Shown: piece by piece, positions 60,061 to 64,000 of the stretch
How the letters are laid out: every line of letters starts with the position of its first letter
How positions within the stretch are numbered: the stretch's first letter is position 1
Assembly: GCA_027605045.1 (NCBI GenBank)
Contig: JAQFWX010000016.1
Location: 526,551 to 590,550 of the forward strand
Source: Phallus indusiatus
Taxonomy: Eukaryota > Basidiomycota > Agaricomycetes > Phallales > Phallaceae
DNA: 64,000 bases
Reading direction: 5' to 3'
Made by a program: the position numbers and the translations under genes
Notes under the pieces: generated by a model
Seen by the model: the letters and a program-made list of their open reading frames with translations, nothing else
Told to the model about the DNA's origin: nothing
Database searches by the model: none

Positions 60061-61172
60061 ATGTCCGAGCCTACCGTCGTCGATCCCTTCCGTTTACCCC
60101 CCTATTGGCACGAGGACGGTGACATACATCTTGTCGTAGAAAGCGATAATCAAGTAGAACACAAATTTCTCGTACATCGGTTGATGTTGTGCCTGCAAAG
60201 CCCCGTCTTCCGAGACATGTTTTCCCTTGGCGAAAATATCGCGGAGAAAAATAGCCAGATTTCTACAGTACCGATGAAAGGCGACTCCGTAGAAGATGTT
60301 CGCGAACTGTTGAAGGTGATATACCTGGGGCTGTAAGTTAATTGGTCATTGAATGATTGCGCCTCCCCCTTAGCTCGTCGTGCGACAGTGATACCTGCTT
60401 AGGTCCCGAGCCCATATCCTTCGAAGGCGCTTTGGGTGTTCTTCGACTTTCGCACAAATACCAAATGGAACGCCTCAAAAGTTGTATTCTTGTATTACTC
60501 CGACGAAGGTGGCCATTGGATCATACGGAATACATACTAACGTCAAATTCTCTTTTTGGCAAGCAAAGGGACGACAGAATTGGGAGAAGCATTAAGCTTA
60601 TCAATACAGCACGACTAACCGCGTCCCCCGAATTACTCCCCACAGCGTTTTTCGAATTAGCCAATGAAGATTGGACTCATTGGAGAGAGCGGACCCCCGA
60701 CGCCGGCGATGAATCCCTCTCTCTTCAAGACTTGGTACGGTTAATGCAAGGCAAAGCTAAATGGGCGGTTCGACTGAAGACCTTGGAAAACGCGGGATTT
60801 TACAAAGATTACAAGGCTTACATGTGGAATAAAGCTGGAGAACAAATATCGATCTTCCAGACACGGACACAATTTGATGCCTGTCGGACCCACTCAAGTT
60901 ATCAGGAAAACGTGAATTATTGTCGGTCGGCATTCGATTTTTTACAAAGGATGGTTGGGAGAAAAATTCTCGATGGTTATTCTGTGGTTGATAGTTGTAC
61001 TTACTCGTCTTTCGAAATGTTCAAAACCGGGAACGCCTGTGAAGGCTGCGCAAGATGGATGGCCCATCTAATCAAGAACAAAGAAATGGAGATATGGGAC
61101 AACGTGACTGTAGACTTTGATCTGCCAAACGTCGATGAATATATACTGAAGGACCCAAAAGTGTTATTTTGA
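60061..61172 (+). CDS. BTB/POZ-domain protein 2, 351 aa
   Basis: Closest relative of the gene at 47969: same start (MSEPTVVDPFRLPPYW), same length and same intron position. Exon 1 is 60061-60332; exon 2 is best started at 60389, the acceptor that lines up with both paralogues (Leu-Asp-Thr-Cys-Leu-Gly-Pro-Glu). An alternative AG at 60373 is also open and would add five residues. BTB core: EHKFLVHRLMLCLQSPVFRDMF-like segment and EDVRELLKVIYLGL. Then ISFEGALGVLRLSHKYQME, KLINTARLTASPELLP, LQDLVRLMQGKAKWAVR and the C-terminal ACEGCARWM, MEIWDNVTVDFDLP and VLF end. Likely a protein-interaction adaptor; partners are unknown. Conservation of the region between the BTB domain and the CEGC block with gene 3 supports the frame used here. 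Confidence 0.9.
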
Positions 61173-61371
61173 AAGTCTATTGTTTCGGTAAGTCTCCAAT
61201 CTTGCGTTATATCGCCCTGAAAATCTGCTGACACAACAGACATAACGCAATAGTTTGACGTGTTTATTCCTGTGTCCGCGTCCATGGTCCAACGACTAGG
61301 TCACTCCTTTATGCCGATATCTTCTATTCACGTCCATAGCTTTTTTATCTGTCCTTAACCCCATTCGCGTA
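61173..61371. other. Short intergenic spacer
   Basis: Only about 270 bases separate the stop of BTB gene 2 from the start of BTB gene 3. No gene; it is a promoter region with a TATA element at its end. Confidence 0.5.
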
Positions 61372-61380
61372 TATATAAAT
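61372..61380 (+). promoter_or_regulatory. TATA box of BTB gene 3
   Basis: TATATAAAT lies about 63-71 bases before the ATG at 61443, and a CT-rich stretch follows, as in many fungal core promoters. Confidence 0.55.
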
Positions 61381-61442
61381 ATGTTTTACCTGAACGGCCA
61401 TCATATCATTTTCCTTCTCCTTCAGTATTCTCATACGCTCAA

Positions 61443-62625
61443 ATGGACTCAAACGATCAACTTTTAGTTAAGTCTCCCAACTCAAAGTCTGCTCCAGAAG
61501 GATGTCCTGTCTCTGACGAAGTAAATTCCTTTCGGGCACCCCCCTACTGGCACGATGACGGCGACATCATTCTTCGCGTGGAAGACGAGAAGGACACGCA
61601 GAGACGCGATTTTCGAACACACCGCCTAATGCTATCCTTGCATAGCCCCGTTTTTCGTGATATGTTTTCCTTGGGCGAAAACACAGTAGTGTCGAAAGAA
61701 AACGAGATACCCACGGTACCTATTCAAGGCAATTCCGTGGACGAGGTTCGAGAGCTGTTGAAGATGCTTTACAAGGGATAGTAAGTTCTCCTTTCGATTG
61801 AGTAACGCAAATTGCTATACCTTTTTTTTCAGTGAACTATACTCTGGCGCGGATATTATATCGTTCGAAGGTGCCTTGGGTGTTCTTCGTATTTCCCACA
61901 AGTATCAAATGGAACACCTCAGGAATTGCATTCTTGTATTACTCCTACGGAGCTGGCCATTGGATTATCCAGAATACAAAATGGTGTTGAACTCTCTTTC
62001 TGACAAGCAAAAAAATGACCGGATCGGAAAAAACATCAAGCTTATCAATGCAGCACGGCTAACTGGATGCCACGAGTTGCTGCCTGCAGCGTTTTTCGAA
62101 TTAACCAATGCAAACTGGGTAAAATGGACTCCTGGCGCTGGTGATGAAGCTCTCTCTCTCCAGGACTTGGTACGCTTGATGCAAGGCAAAGCTAAATGGG
62201 CAGCCCGATTCAAGGTGCTGGAAAGTGCGGGAATTTACATGGGTCACAAGGCCTACATGTGGAATAAAGAACATATAGATTCTGGAGAAAAATTATCCAT
62301 CTTCCAGGAGCGGTCGCGGTTTGGTGCCTGTCAGGTTAAATCCGCTGTTGATGAAAACGTACCATATTGCCTGTTGGCGTTCAAGTGTCTGAAAGGATTA
62401 GCTGGGAGAAATGTTATCGATGGATTTTCGGTGATTGATGGTTGTCAAAGTTGGACTCCCGAGACGTTCAAAACCGAAACGGCTTGTGAAGGCTGCGCAA
62501 AATGGGTGGACAGTTTAATCAAGAACAAAGAAATGGAGATATGGGACAATATAGTCGTTGACTTTGATTTGCCAAAGATCAACGTAGACGGATACAAAGC
62601 GATGAGTCATAGATTATTGTTTTAA
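61443..62625 (+). CDS. BTB/POZ-domain protein 3, 376 aa
   Basis: Exon 1 is 61443-61780 and exon 2 is 61833-62625, with a GTAAGT donor and a CAG acceptor after a T8 tract. Lengths give 377 codons including the stop. It has a longer N-terminus than paralogues 1 and 2 (MDSNDQLLVKSPNSKSAPEG), then APPYWHDDGDIILRVEDE, HRLMLSLHSPVFRDMF, a DEVRELLKMLYKG close to the BTB domain, then ISFEGALGVLRISHKYQME, KLINAARLTGCHELLP, LQDLVRLMQGKAKWAAR, ACEGCAKWV and MEIWDNIVVDFDLP. The decayed copy at 50967 derives from this type, sharing MxSNDQ and NSF. Cytoplasmic or nuclear adaptor function is inferred only from the BTB fold. Confidence 0.9.
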
Positions 62626-64000
62626 TTTGGTAAGTTCTAGCCTCTTTGTGATATCACCGTGAAACTTAAAATACCCTTGACTATGGTTCTAGAGTCAGCA
62701 TCATGACGGTGGTTCGTGTACGTCTACGGTCTGACGGGGATGATTTGATCTGGCATTTTCAGTTTTACTCAAGTTTTACTTTTATAATATGTAATTAAAA
62801 TCCCGAACTCTGGTTGATACTTTATATGATCACAATTGATAAATAACCGTATAATGATTGTAGCTATCTGCCGGTTGGATTGTATGGTCAGCGTTCGCCG
62901 TACGCGTTGAACAATGAAGACTCCTCATGCATCTGACGCTATTCATCGGGGCTGGGTGGTAACGACCAACACACAATGTAGAGTACAACAGTCTGATGTA
63001 TTGAATAAAGTAGCGGGACATCTATAGCAAAACTACAGGTGCCAGTGAGCAACCAGTGAGCGCGTTAAACCTATAGCTTGTAGAGGGGGTGCGTCGGAGT
63101 CTAAAAAAATCCTGTTTCTTGGGCCCTATGCTCAGCAGACGCATAGCATAGTGACGCGGACGACGAGCACGCTATCAACGGACAATGCATTCGGAGAAAA
63201 ATCAGTCAATGTGCTTGAAAAATTTTCGATGTCCTTGATGAAAGTAGTCGGAAAGTCTGACAGAGATGTTGATCTAGAAGGATGGTGGTATGTTTCTGTC
63301 TCTCGCAAGGATAGGCCAGTGTGAGTCATTTCAAGTTTCAGCAAGAGCGGGACAAAACACGCCCATGTCGGCATCGACATCAAGTCTGACATGAAAAGCA
63401 CTCCATGGGACAATTCGACGTCGATATCGCGTCCTAGGACAATACAAAGCCAAGCAGACAAAAAGTCGGACCGCGATACGTTCGTGAACTTTGAAGGCGT
63501 CCTCTTTCGGTTGACATGAACAATCTAGTGTGGTCGGTATACTCATCTCCATGTCGGATATCACCCGTTCTGCGTTATTGGCAGCTTATTCTTCGAAACA
63601 CCCGTTATTTTTGCTGTGACTACCTCCCCCTCCGAAGAACCTCGAATTGCAAAACATATTTTGAGAGAAAGAGATGGTATTCCTAAACCTATGGAGATTG
63701 GTTCGGCAGCTTGAATTATTGGTCTTTTCAATGAAGAGCTTGACATTCCTTGGGAGTGGTGTGTTCACTCTGCGCAAGGACGTCCGGTTTTGTGGCGGAG
63801 AGGTAAGAAAATTGGAGGATGGATGCCACCAGAAGACGATGCGTCCTCTTATCAAGTTGATGGAACTTCATAATTGAAAGAAACCCGATATGTGGTCCCA
63901 TGATCCTTTGACCAGTACTGATGGCAGGCAGGCGGTATACAAGGAGCGTTGCGACGCTGACGGATGAGAACTGTGTGGAAAAATACGCGTACGGAATAAA
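62626..64000. other. 3' flank of BTB gene 3 with duplicated segment
   Basis: No supported gene up to the window edge. Bases 62977-63795 copy the 3' flank of BTB gene 1. The end (63800-64000) shows nothing recognisable. Confidence 0.45.
62977..63795 (+). repeat. Segmental duplication, copy B
   Basis: Diverged direct copy of 49447-50045, lying about 13.5 kb away and likewise 3' of a BTB gene. It is longer than copy A, with extra sequence around 63530-63650. Confidence 0.8.

Overview
The window looks like a nuclear chromosome segment from an Agaricomycete (mushroom-forming basidiomycete). The evidence is the architecture and the families. Genes are broken by many introns of about 45-75 nt with GT(A/G)NGT donors. 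There are several copies of the basidiomycete-specific DUF6533 seven-helix family, expanded BTB/POZ proteins, a small YABBY/HMG-like protein, and tandem secreted oxalate decarboxylases typical of wood- and litter-decay fungi. No rRNA, tRNA, CRISPR or viral gene was recognised. The genes are heavily spliced, so coordinates span from the first to the last supported coding base, with introns included.

Layout. 0-8 kb: two DUF6533 membrane-protein genes on the plus strand (the first enters from outside the window) converge with a third on the minus strand, which carries a 365-bp foldback MITE between recognisable exons. 9.8-14.5 kb (minus): a 68-residue YABBY/HMG-like protein in three exons, then a hamartin (TSC1) homologue. 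15.9-18.3 kb (plus): a drug:H+ antiporter-type MFS transporter that reads as 551 aa from 16 exons, five of them only 9-16 nt. 20-21.7 kb: a fourth DUF6533 gene. 23-25.4 kb: an indoleamine 2,3-dioxygenase-like haem enzyme, with a probable GC-AG first intron. 25.4-29.3 kb: a gene-poor stretch. 29.3-35.6 kb: two tandem bicupin oxalate decarboxylases with both metal sites intact. 37.9-40.1 kb (minus): a long, low-complexity, Ser/Pro-rich protein of unknown function. 42.6-45.7 kb (minus): an ABC half-transporter. 47.9-63.8 kb: a BTB/POZ cluster with three genes and one decayed copy, duplicated together with its flanks. Lying between its members are a fifth DUF6533 gene, a single-pass membrane protein and a broken MFS transporter.

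There is no operon-like logic. The coherent units are local gene families made by duplication (DUF6533, oxalate decarboxylase, BTB). Plausible shared themes are nutrient signalling (TSC1), membrane transport or sensing (MFS, ABC, DUF6533) and secreted oxalate turnover. No single new multi-gene system is evident. The most unusual features are the microexon run in the MFS gene, the foldback element and the duplicating BTB block with its conserved C-terminal Cys-x-x-Cys motif.
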